Shown here: piece after piece, positions 1 to 6,184 of the stretch
Layout: each line of letters opens with the position of its first letter
How positions within the stretch are numbered: the stretch's first letter is position 1
NCBI GenBank assembly: GCA_028693975.1
Contig: JAQUUF010000046.1
Span: forward strand, 1-7,993
DNA: 7,993 bases
Reading direction: 5' to 3'
Source of the DNA: Acidaminococcaceae bacterium
GTDB lineage: Bacteria > Bacillota > Negativicutes > Acidaminococcales > Acidaminococcaceae
The notes under the pieces: model-generated
What the model was told of the DNA's origin: nothing
What the model saw: the letters and a program-made list of their open reading frames with translations, nothing else
Databases searched by the model: none
Translations under genes and position numbers: made by a program

Positions 1-423
1 ATCCTTGCCGGTCTTGGGAACTACCGCACAACTCACATAGGGAAAATGTGCTTTGGTCAGTTGTTCAGTGAAAATTTGTGGGGGCAAATCAAAGAGATTA
101 GTACCAATAACATCGGCATCAAATTTCATAGCATTCATAGCGGCTACCATAGGTCGTCCCACATTGCGATTACTCTCTAGGGTACCAAAAATCATATTAC
201 CTCCACCTAGCAAAACCGTCCCTTGAGGATTCTGTGCACGCAGCTGCTCCACTACACCCGCTAATTTGGCTATACCCGGTATATTTTCCTCTGCCCTTAT
301 GGTGCCACGCAAGTCACTGATAGCATAAAAATCCAACTCAGTCACGGGGTTAGCTGCCTGCACCGTGAAGCTTACAGTGCACAGGGTAATAAGTGTTAGT
401 ATTATTGTCCGTACTTTCATCAT
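1..423 (-). CDS. Secreted UshA/5'-nucleotidase-like protein, degenerate active site (partial, C-terminal part missing)
   Basis: The first 141 codons are present; the gene runs off the left edge. Translation from the first of two adjacent ATGs (423-421, then 420-418) gives a signal peptide: MMKVRT, a hydrophobic core to about residue 21, and a type I cleavage site around VQA-A (residues 21-24). No lipobox is seen. A GAGGTGA ribosome site precedes the start. The mature part aligns by eye with the N-terminal metallophosphatase domain of UshA-type 5'-nucleotidases / 2',3'-cyclic phosphodiesterases: a beta strand into SDLRG (36-40), the GGGN...G loop (73-80), AAMNAMKFDADVIG (94-107) and FD (111-112). 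In active members these motifs read NDxHG, GGD and GNHEFD. Here only Asp37 is kept: the His is Arg39, the GGD Asp is Asn76, and GNHE is GTNL (107-110). I infer a cell-envelope protein that may not be a functional di-metal phosphatase. Later His ligands and the C-terminal substrate domain lie outside the window. Confidence 0.75.
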   Translation of the reverse strand, partial: MMKVRTIILTLITLCTVSFTVQAANPVTELDFYAISDLRGTIRAEENIPGIAKLAGVVEQLRAQNPQGTVLLGGGNMIFGTLESNRNVGRPMVAAMNAMKFDADVIGTNLFDLPPQIFTEQLTKAHFPYVSCAVVPKTGKD

Positions 424-455
424 TGCTTTCACCTCAATAATCTATTTTATCATAT

Positions 456-483
456 ATTTTGCTTAACTACACCATTAAGTCAA
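456..483 (-). promoter_or_regulatory. Possible promoter of the nucleotidase-like gene
   Basis: On the minus strand TTGACT (483-478, five of six consensus bases) is followed after 16 bp by CAAAAT (461-456, four of six). It lies 33 bp upstream of the start codon. The -10 box is imperfect and the region is AT-rich, so chance matches are possible. The -35 box sits inside the spacer region of the hydE promoter on the other strand, so the two promoters would overlap. Confidence 0.35.
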
Positions 484-490
484 AATAGTG

Positions 491-496
491 TATAAT
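491..496 (+). promoter_or_regulatory. -10 box of the hydE promoter
   Basis: A perfect TATAAT lies 32 bp upstream of the hydE start codon. The hexamer at the right distance for a -35 box (TACACC, 468-473, 17-bp spacer) matches only three of six consensus bases, so the promoter may be weak or activator-dependent. A short inverted repeat, CTTAA-8 nt-TTAAG (462-479), overlaps the -35 region and is a possible but unproven operator. Confidence 0.5.
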
Positions 497-528
497 TAGA
501 GAGTGATTAAAATAAGAGGAGCTGTATT

Positions 529-1578
529 ATGGATTTAGTAACTAAATTAGCCACCGAACACATCCTGAAAGAGGATGAATTTAAAACACTTTTGCTTACC
601 GAAAAGGTAGCCGAACGGAACAAACTATTTAGCTATGCCCAACAGGTAGCAATCTTCAACTTCAACAAGCAAATATATATCAGAGGGTTGATTGAATTTA
701 CCAATCACTGCCAAAAAGATTGTTTTTATTGCGGCTTGCGTTGCAGCAACAAATATGTTAGTCGTTATCGCCTGACCAAAGAACAAATCCTAACCTGCTG
801 CAAACGCGGCTATAATTTAGGTTTTCGGACTTTTGTGCTGCAAGGCGGCGAAGACCATTATTTTACTGATGATGTTATGTGCGATATCATCTCTGCTATC
901 AAGATGTACTTCCCCGATTGTGCTATCACGCTCTCTATCGGTGAAAGAACACGCCGCTCCTACCAAAGATTGTATGATGCCGGGGCAGATAGGTATCTGC
1001 TACGCCACGAAACAGCAGACAGTCTGCATTATTCTAGGTTGCATCCCCCTTCTTACAAGCTCTCTACTCGTCTGGATTGTCTGCGCGACCTCAAAGAAAT
1101 TGGCTTTCAGGTAGGTGCCGGCTTCATGGTCGGTGCTCCTTATGAAGTGCCTGAATATTTAGTAGGTGACTTCCTCTACCTGAAGGAATTAGAACCTGCT
1201 ATGATTGGCATCGGTCCTTTCATTCCACAACAAGACACGCCCTTCCGACACCAAGAGCCCGGCAGCCTAGAGATGACCTTGCGCTGTATTGCCATCTTGC
1301 GACTGATGTTCCCTCGTGCCTTAATCCCTGCTACCACAGCACTAGCCACACTCCATCCCAATGGACGGGTCCATGGTATCTTGTCCGGAGCCAATGTCAT
1401 TATGCCCAATCTGACCCCAGAGGACGAGAGGGATAAATACACTCTCTACGATGGCAAAACTACGGCCAGCGGCGAAGCAGTCAGCTCGCTGCGCCTGGTT
1501 AATTCACAACTACGCAATATTGGTTACGAAATGGTCGTGGACAGGGGCGATTACACTCCGGAGTTACCAGAGGAATAG
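529..1578 (+). CDS. hydE: [FeFe]-hydrogenase H-cluster maturase HydE (radical SAM)
   Basis: HydE is a radical S-adenosylmethionine enzyme that works with HydF and HydG to build the diiron subcluster of [FeFe]-hydrogenase in the cytoplasm. The 349 residues match the family's usual length. The radical-SAM cluster motif CxxxCxxC is at Cys61, Cys65 and Cys68, inside the HydE-typical stretch RGLIEFTNHCQKDCFYCGLR (52-71). Other family signatures follow in order: LQGGED (104-109), YLLRHET (156-162), GAGFMVG (196-202), GIGPFIP (227-233), PATTAL (267-272) and GANVIMPNLTP (287-297). The three C-terminal cysteines that bind an accessory second Fe-S cluster in some HydE proteins (for example Thermotoga maritima) are absent; the last cysteine is Cys253. 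That cluster is known to be dispensable and not universal. An AGGAG site (517-521) lies 7 bp before the ATG. Neither hydF, hydG nor a hydrogenase gene is adjacent. Biotin synthase and PylB are related, but the signatures favour HydE clearly. Confidence 0.95.
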   Translation: MDLVTKLATEHILKEDEFKTLLLTEKVAERNKLFSYAQQVAIFNFNKQIYIRGLIEFTNHCQKDCFYCGLRCSNKYVSRYRLTKEQILTCCKRGYNLGFRTFVLQGGEDHYFTDDVMCDIISAIKMYFPDCAITLSIGERTRRSYQRLYDAGADRYLLRHETADSLHYSRLHPPSYKLSTRLDCLRDLKEIGFQVGAGFMVGAPYEVPEYLVGDFLYLKELEPAMIGIGPFIPQQDTPFRHQEPGSLEMTLRCIAILRLMFPRALIPATTALATLHPNGRVHGILSGANVIMPNLTPEDERDKYTLYDGKTTASGEAVSSLRLVNSQLRNIGYEMVVDRGDYTPELPEE

Positions 1579-1621
1579 AAGTCATAAGTTAAGCAAATAT
1601 TCATTTATCTACAAAAGAATT

Positions 1622-1662
1622 AGGGACCATGAGCATAGTAGCTTATGGTCCCTTCTGTTTTT
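1622..1662. terminator. Bidirectional intrinsic terminator between hydE and the ClC gene
   Basis: AGGGACCATGAGC (1622-1634) pairs with GCTTATGGTCCCT (1641-1653) in a 13-bp stem with one G-T wobble and a 6-nt loop. On the plus strand it is followed by TCTGTTTTT (1654-1662), ending transcription of hydE 43 bp after its stop. On the minus strand the hairpin begins 8 bp after the stop codon of the ClC gene and is followed by TAATTCTTTT, so it can also terminate the lysA-ClC unit. Confidence 0.9.
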
Positions 1663-3226
1663 ATTCAAAAATTTTGCGTACGTCTTCCGCTTGCTCATTG
1701 TCAGCCAAAATATAGAGATAGTCTCCTACCTTGAGTCTCGTATCGCCGCTGGGTACTAAGTCATCCTCCCCACGCTTAACGTCTACCAGCAAGGTCCTCT
1801 CAGGCCAGTTAATATCTTTGACGAATTTACCATCCGCTGCGCTACCGCTCTCTACAGCAACTTCAATAATATTACGTGTCTCTTTCTTCTCAAAAGCAGG
1901 ATTGCTGTCATCAGCCGCCGCCAGAGCCTTCTCTAGCAACGAATCATAAATCGGCTTGCTGTGACAGAGCTCCGCTACCACATAAGCACACATAGCTACT
2001 ATGGCCAAGGGAACCAAATGTATAAAAGAACCTGTCATTTCCAGAATGAGAACAATGCCTGTAATGGGGGAACGCACCGAAGCTGCAAAAAAGCCCGCCA
2101 TAGCAAAAACTATGACATGTATTCTATACGCTTCTGCCAAAAGTCCTAAATCAATAAAAACCGTACCCAAGATATTACCACTTAACGCTCCCAAGACCAA
2201 CATCGGTAAGAAGAACCCGCCCGGCACACCACAGCCGTAGCTGAACATAGTATAGATGAATTTGCCGACAATAAGCACTAGGAGAAACTCTAACGGGGTA
2301 GGGTTAGCCACCAGTGCATCTACCAAACTATTACCGCCACCCAAGACTTCGGGTAGATAGAAACCAAGCGGTATCGCCATCAACAAAGGTAGCAAAGCTT
2401 TGGTGTAAGTATGCTTAAAGATAGGTGCTTGGTAGAACTCGCTGGCTTTGAGCAGGGAATAATTAAAGAAAACACCAATAAAGCCCAAACAAATACCCAT
2501 AATAACAATAATATACAAATAATGCACCGGGAAATAGGCAATAGCCGGTATCGTAAAAATTCGCTGCGTGCCGAAAAATCCATGCGAAATCACCGTCGCC
2601 GTTAGTGCTGCCGCCAAAGTAGGCAAAAGCACCACTGCCGAAAAATTCTTATGGAGCTCCTCAAGCGTAAATATTACTCCTGCCAAGGGAGCATTAAAAG
2701 CAGCTGCCAAGCCGGCACCGGCGCCGCTACTAATCAGATACCGCTCTTCCATACGGGTTCGCCCCAAGCTGCGGCTCAGCCCCTGTCCAGTCATAGCACC
2801 CAACTGTATTGAAGGTCCTTCCCTGCCTAGGGATAGACCAGCACCAATACCGACTATGCCGCCAACTAATTTGGCTAGCAGAATTCTCCACCACACCGTT
2901 TTATACAACCCCAGAATATTACCCTTAACTTGGGGAATACCACTGCCGCCGGACAATGGCTCGAACTTAATTAGCCAGCTCAGCAGTCCCGCAATAACAA
3001 AAGCTGACACAACTAGGGCCACTAGATTAGTCCAAGTAAGATTATTTTGCAAGAAAAGATAGAGCTGACCTCGGTAAGTCTCCACAGCATGAATGCCAAA
3101 GCGGAAAAAACCTACAACGCATCCGGAGAAGATACCAACTAAGATACCTTCCCAGAAAAGCCGTAGGCGAAAATTTTTCCAATTATTAAGATTTTTATAA
3201 GTGTCAAGCTGTTGACTAGCACGCAT
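1661..3226 (-). CDS. ClC-family Cl-/H+ antiporter with C-terminal TrkA-C (RCK_C) domain
   Basis: This 521-residue polytopic membrane protein carries the anion-pathway signatures of the ClC family. GSGIP (94-98) contains the selectivity Ser95, GREGP (134-138) contains the gating Glu136, and GGFFLP (336-341) is the third signature. Tyr427 in KPIY corresponds to Tyr445 of E. coli ClcA. Glu189-Glu190 (LAGVIFTLEE) match the internal proton-pathway pair Glu202/Glu203 of E. coli ClcA, so the protein is predicted to exchange chloride for protons rather than act as a passive channel. The membrane part covers about residues 25-425. Residues about 450-521 look like a TrkA-C/RCK_C domain, ending in GDYLYILADNEQAEDVRKIF; this fold is a regulatory ligand-binding module in potassium transporters. 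The gene starts 20 bp after the lysA stop. The ribosome site is weak (GTGAAG region), which suggests translation coupled to lysA. Its 3' end abuts the bidirectional terminator. Confidence 0.93.
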   Translation of the reverse strand: MRASQQLDTYKNLNNWKNFRLRLFWEGILVGIFSGCVVGFFRFGIHAVETYRGQLYLFLQNNLTWTNLVALVVSAFVIAGLLSWLIKFEPLSGGSGIPQVKGNILGLYKTVWWRILLAKLVGGIVGIGAGLSLGREGPSIQLGAMTGQGLSRSLGRTRMEERYLISSGAGAGLAAAFNAPLAGVIFTLEELHKNFSAVVLLPTLAAALTATVISHGFFGTQRIFTIPAIAYFPVHYLYIIVIMGICLGFIGVFFNYSLLKASEFYQAPIFKHTYTKALLPLLMAIPLGFYLPEVLGGGNSLVDALVANPTPLEFLLVLIVGKFIYTMFSYGCGVPGGFFLPMLVLGALSGNILGTVFIDLGLLAEAYRIHVIVFAMAGFFAASVRSPITGIVLILEMTGSFIHLVPLAIVAMCAYVVAELCHSKPIYDSLLEKALAAADDSNPAFEKKETRNIIEVAVESGSAADGKFVKDINWPERTLLVDVKRGEDDLVPSGDTRLKVGDYLYILADNEQAEDVRKIFE

Positions 3227-3246
3227 CTAAATCATCTTCACTACTT

Positions 3247-4509
3247 TTATTTAATATTTTTGAACAATCCGGTAAAATCAAAGGTGGCAAAATAATCAGC
3301 CGGTGTTTCTGCTCGACGTATCATCTCCACACTGCCATCTTCGCGCAACAAGAGCTCCGCGCAGTGTAATTTACCATTATAGTTATAACCCATGGCAAAA
3401 CCATGTGCACCGGCATCATGAATAAAGAGCAAGTCACCGTTATCTATCTTGGGCAGCATTCTATCAATGGCAAATTTATCATTGTTCTCGCACAGACCAC
3501 CAGTCACATCATATTTATGGTCGTGACGAGCGTTTTCCTTACCCATCACAGTAATATGATGATAAGAGCCATACATAGCAGGACGCATTAAGTTAGCCGC
3601 ACATGCATCACAACCGATATATTCCTTGTAGATATGCTTAGCATGAATAGCACGTGTCACCAACGCACCATAGGGTCCCATCATAAAGCGGCCCATCTCG
3701 GTGAAAATCGCCACATTCCCTAAGCCTGCCGGGGTCAATACTTCTTCATAAACTTTTTGCACGCCAGCACCGATGGCTAGAATATCATTACCAGGTTGCT
3801 GCGGCTTGTAAGGAATACCCACACCACCACTAAGGTTGATAAACTCAACACCAATGCCTAATTGCTCTTTGATTTCAACTGCTACTTGGAACATCGTGCG
3901 TGCCAATTCAGGATAATATTTATTAGTCACGGTATTACTAGCCAAGAAAGCATGCATGCCAAAATGCTTAACACCCTTGGCTTGCAGAATTTTATAGGCT
4001 TCAAACAACTGCTTTTTGGTCATACCGTATTTGGCATCACCGGGATTGTCCATAATATCATTAGCAATGGCAAAATGTCCACCCGGATTATAGCGGCAAC
4101 AAATAGTCTCGGGAATCCCGGCTACTTGTTCTAGAAAATCAATATGCGTAATATCGTCTAGGTTAATGATTACTCCCAGCTGCTTAGCCAACTGAAAATC
4201 CTCGGCCGGCGTCACATTGGAGCTGAACATAATCTCGCTGCCTTTAAACCCACAAGCATCGCTCATCAAGAGCTCTGTATAAGAAGAGCAGTCGGTACCG
4301 CAGCCCTCTTCTTTCAGAATCTTCAATAAGCGCGGCGTCGGCGTTGCTTTAACCGCAAAATATTCTTTAAACCCCTTATTCCAAGCAAAAGCCTGCTCTA
4401 CCTTTTTGGCATTATCGCGCATACCTTTCTCATCATAGAGATAAAAAGGTGTGGGATATTGAGCAGCAATCTCTTCTAATTTTTCTTTACTTACAAATGG
4501 TTTTTTCAT
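3247..4509 (-). CDS. lysA: Diaminopimelate decarboxylase (PLP-dependent, fold type III)
   Basis: The predicted reaction is decarboxylation of meso-diaminopimelate to L-lysine plus CO2, the last step of lysine synthesis in the cytoplasm. The 420-residue protein has the alanine-racemase-like barrel followed by a C-terminal beta domain. Visible landmarks are the PLP lysine Lys54 (YFAVKA), the ring-stacking His186 (GMHAF), the phosphate-binding glycines SGGVGIPY (227-234), Glu271-Met-Gly-Arg274 (EPGR in most members), LMRPAMYGSYHHI (307-319), Cys340-Glu341 (CESGD in the family, here CENND) and DAGAHGFAMGYNYN (365-378), with Tyr376 near PLP. The Cys-Glu pair and the RPAMY motif favour diaminopimelate over ornithine/lysine decarboxylases. 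The usual HxHIGSQ segment is replaced by HAFLASN (186-192), so this is a divergent subgroup and the substrate should be held with some caution. A GAGGGG site lies about 13 nt before the ATG, a rather long spacing. It is the first gene of a two-gene unit with the ClC antiporter. Confidence 0.88.
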   Translation of the reverse strand: MKKPFVSKEKLEEIAAQYPTPFYLYDEKGMRDNAKKVEQAFAWNKGFKEYFAVKATPTPRLLKILKEEGCGTDCSSYTELLMSDACGFKGSEIMFSSNVTPAEDFQLAKQLGVIINLDDITHIDFLEQVAGIPETICCRYNPGGHFAIANDIMDNPGDAKYGMTKKQLFEAYKILQAKGVKHFGMHAFLASNTVTNKYYPELARTMFQVAVEIKEQLGIGVEFINLSGGVGIPYKPQQPGNDILAIGAGVQKVYEEVLTPAGLGNVAIFTEMGRFMMGPYGALVTRAIHAKHIYKEYIGCDACAANLMRPAMYGSYHHITVMGKENARHDHKYDVTGGLCENNDKFAIDRMLPKIDNGDLLFIHDAGAHGFAMGYNYNGKLHCAELLLREDGSVEMIRRAETPADYFATFDFTGLFKNIK

Positions 4510-4555
4510 TATTTAGCTTACACCCCTCATCTATTGTTACACAAAATGTAGTATA

Positions 4556-4584
4556 AATATAACTTGTTAGCAGTAGTTTGTCAA
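4556..4584 (-). promoter_or_regulatory. Strong sigma-70/A-type promoter for lysA-ClC
   Basis: On the minus strand a perfect -35 box TTGACA (4584-4579), a 17-bp spacer and a TATATT -10 box (4561-4556) stand 46 bp upstream of the lysA start. The -35 box overlaps the TGA stop codon (4583-4581) of the upstream HAD gene. A small palindrome, TAAC-TT-GTTA (4560-4569), spans the upstream edge of the -10 box. No terminator is seen in the 71-bp gap, so read-through from the upstream transport operon is also possible. Confidence 0.8.
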
Positions 4585-5375
4585 ATATATTTCAAGATAT
4601 CCACGGCTCGCGGCAGTATGACATCAGGATGAATACCAAGTCTATCTGCTTCTGCTACTGTGCCTTCGCCTGTCAAAACCAAAACCGAAAGAATATGGTT
4701 ATTAAGACCAAAGGCAATATCCGTCGTCAATCTATCCCCCACCATAGCCAGCTCACTGCGGGCATAGCTGCCTCTGTCTCGGAGCAAATCCACAATATAA
4801 TGATTCGGTTTACCTACAATAATAAGAGGCTCTTTACCCGTAGCGGTCTTGATCAGGGCCAAAATAGCACCGCTATCAGGCAGATATTCACCGCCTTCAA
4901 TAGGGCAACGGACATCGCCATGGGTCGCTAGATAGGGCACTCCCTGGTCAATCCAGCGGCACGCCCGCGCCAGCTTCTGATAAGCTAAAGTCATATCAAA
5001 ACCCACAACCACCAAATCCGGCCTCGTCGTCTCGTCCTCTATAATAGTATAGCCTGCCTTACTAATAGTTTCTTGCAGCTCCGGCGTACCTAGAACAAAG
5101 AGCTTACTCTTAGGCTGCTCTCTGTCCAGATAGTAAGTCAGGGCATCGGAGGAAATAATAATATCTTCAGTCTGGGCATCAATGCCTAGCTTACGCAATT
5201 TCTCTACATAGTGGCTATGACCCTTGGAAGAATTATTAGTCACAAAATAGAATTTTTTGCCTCGCTCTCTCAGTGTACGAAAGAAATCCGCCACACCTGG
5301 TAATAGCTCATTACCCAGATAAATAGTACCATCCATATCAAAAAGAAAACATTTAATATCTTTAAGTCTGTTCAC
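4581..5375 (-). CDS. NagD-like HAD-IIA family phosphatase
   Basis: A 264-residue cytoplasmic hydrolase of the haloacid dehalogenase superfamily, subclass IIA (NagD / p-nitrophenylphosphatase type). Motif I is FDMDGTIYLG with nucleophile Asp13 and acid/base Asp15. Motif II is VTNNSS with Thr46. Motif III is Lys189 in VGKPN. Motif IV is GDRLTTD with Asp214 and Asp219 for magnesium. The C2-type cap lies between motifs II and III, around residues 75-180. Members dephosphorylate small phosphorylated metabolites (nucleotides, sugar phosphates, phosphoglycolate-like by-products); the substrate cannot be read from sequence. The start is a GTG at 5375-5373. An AAAGGA site about 10 nt upstream supports it, and alternative upstream GTG/TTG codons are out of frame. 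The gene begins 14 bp after the ATPase stop, so it is the last gene of the ABC operon. A housekeeping or metabolite-repair role is as likely as a link to the transported substrate. Confidence 0.9.
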   Translation of the reverse strand: MNRLKDIKCFLFDMDGTIYLGNELLPGVADFFRTLRERGKKFYFVTNNSSKGHSHYVEKLRKLGIDAQTEDIIISSDALTYYLDREQPKSKLFVLGTPELQETISKAGYTIIEDETTRPDLVVVGFDMTLAYQKLARACRWIDQGVPYLATHGDVRCPIEGGEYLPDSGAILALIKTATGKEPLIIVGKPNHYIVDLLRDRGSYARSELAMVGDRLTTDIAFGLNNHILSVLVLTGEGTVAEADRLGIHPDVILPRAVDILKYI

Positions 5376-5389
5376 GCTGCCACAATCCT

Positions 5390-6184
5390 TTATCCTAATA
5401 ATATCCTATCATTATCCAAGGCACTGCCACTAGCCTTTTCGAACAAAGCCAAGAGGTCAGGAATGGTTAATTTTTCTTTCTCTTCGCCTTCCACATCAAC
5501 AACAATCCGGCCTGCGTTCATCATAACTAGGCGGTTACCAAAACGCAGAGCATCTCGCATATTATGGGTAATCATCAAAGTCGTCAGATGATGCCGTTGC
5601 ACAATATCCAAAGTCAAGTTCAATACTTTTTCAGCTGTTTTGGGGTCCAAGGCAGCCGTATGCTCGTCTAAGAGCAACAATTTGGGCTGATTCATCGTCG
5701 CCATAAGCAGAGTCAGCGCTTGCCTTTGACCACCTGAGAGCAAACCCACCCTATTAGTCATACGACTCTCTAGACCAAGGTCCAGACCACGCAACATTTC
5801 GCGGAAATCGTCTCTCTCACTATCCTTGATAGCCCAAGCCAGCGTCGGCGTCTTACCGCGGCGCGCAGCTAAAGCTAAATTCTCTTCTATCATCATGCCT
5901 GCCGCAGTACCCAGCATCGGGTCTTGAAAAACACGACCGATATATTTAGCCCTCTGGTGCTCTGCTTTTTTACTAATATCCTCGCCGTCGATAATAATCT
6001 TACCGGCATCAATAGGAAACACACCGGCAATAGAATTAAGCATAGTAGATTTACCAGCACCATTACCGCCGATGACGGTAATGAAATCCCCAGGATTCAT
6101 CTGTAAGTTCAAATCATTCAGCGCCCTTTTTTCATTCACACTGCCAGGGAAAAAGGTCTTGGAAACATGCTCTATTCTTAACAT
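5390..6184 (-). CDS. ABC transporter ATP-binding protein (COG1101 / TrpZ type)
   Basis: The nucleotide-binding subunit that powers the importer encoded by the two upstream genes, acting at the cytoplasmic face of the membrane. All catalytic motifs are intact in 264 residues: Walker A GGNGAGKST (39-47), Q-loop Gln87, signature LSGGQ (149-153), Walker B LLLLDE ending at Asp173-Glu174, D-loop ALD (178-180) and switch His207 (THN). The stretch after the Q-loop (DPMLGTAAGMMIEENLALA, 88-106) is typical of COG1101 ATPases, which pair with COG2984 binding proteins and COG4120 permeases, as in the TrpXYZ systems of streptococci. The start codon overlaps the permease stop by one base (TAATG). An AAAGGTGG ribosome site lies within the last permease codons, so translation is probably coupled. 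Substrate specificity rests with the binding protein. Confidence 0.94.
   Translation of the reverse strand: MLRIEHVSKTFFPGSVNEKRALNDLNLQMNPGDFITVIGGNGAGKSTMLNSIAGVFPIDAGKIIIDGEDISKKAEHQRAKYIGRVFQDPMLGTAAGMMIEENLALAARRGKTPTLAWAIKDSERDDFREMLRGLDLGLESRMTNRVGLLSGGQRQALTLLMATMNQPKLLLLDEHTAALDPKTAEKVLNLTLDIVQRHHLTTLMITHNMRDALRFGNRLVMMNAGRIVVDVEGEEKEKLTIPDLLALFEKASGSALDNDRILLG

Noticed and set aside
833..1114. Alternative plus-strand frame inside hydE
   Set aside because: It overlaps the conserved radical SAM barrel of HydE in another frame and has no support of its own.
2711..2722. Palindrome GCCGG-CA-CCGGC
   Set aside because: The loop is only 2 nt, it has no T-run, and it falls in GC-rich codons for Gly/Ala residues of the ClC core; it looks like coding bias.
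2568..3062. Long open frame on the plus strand (164 codons)
   Set aside because: It lies wholly antisense to the conserved core of the ClC gene, including its GREGP and GSGIP regions, has no good ribosome site and shows no recognisable protein family.
4578..4931. Plus-strand open frame of 117 codons
   Set aside because: It is antisense to the HAD phosphatase gene, whose motifs III and IV are encoded there; composition and absence of a family match indicate a shadow frame.
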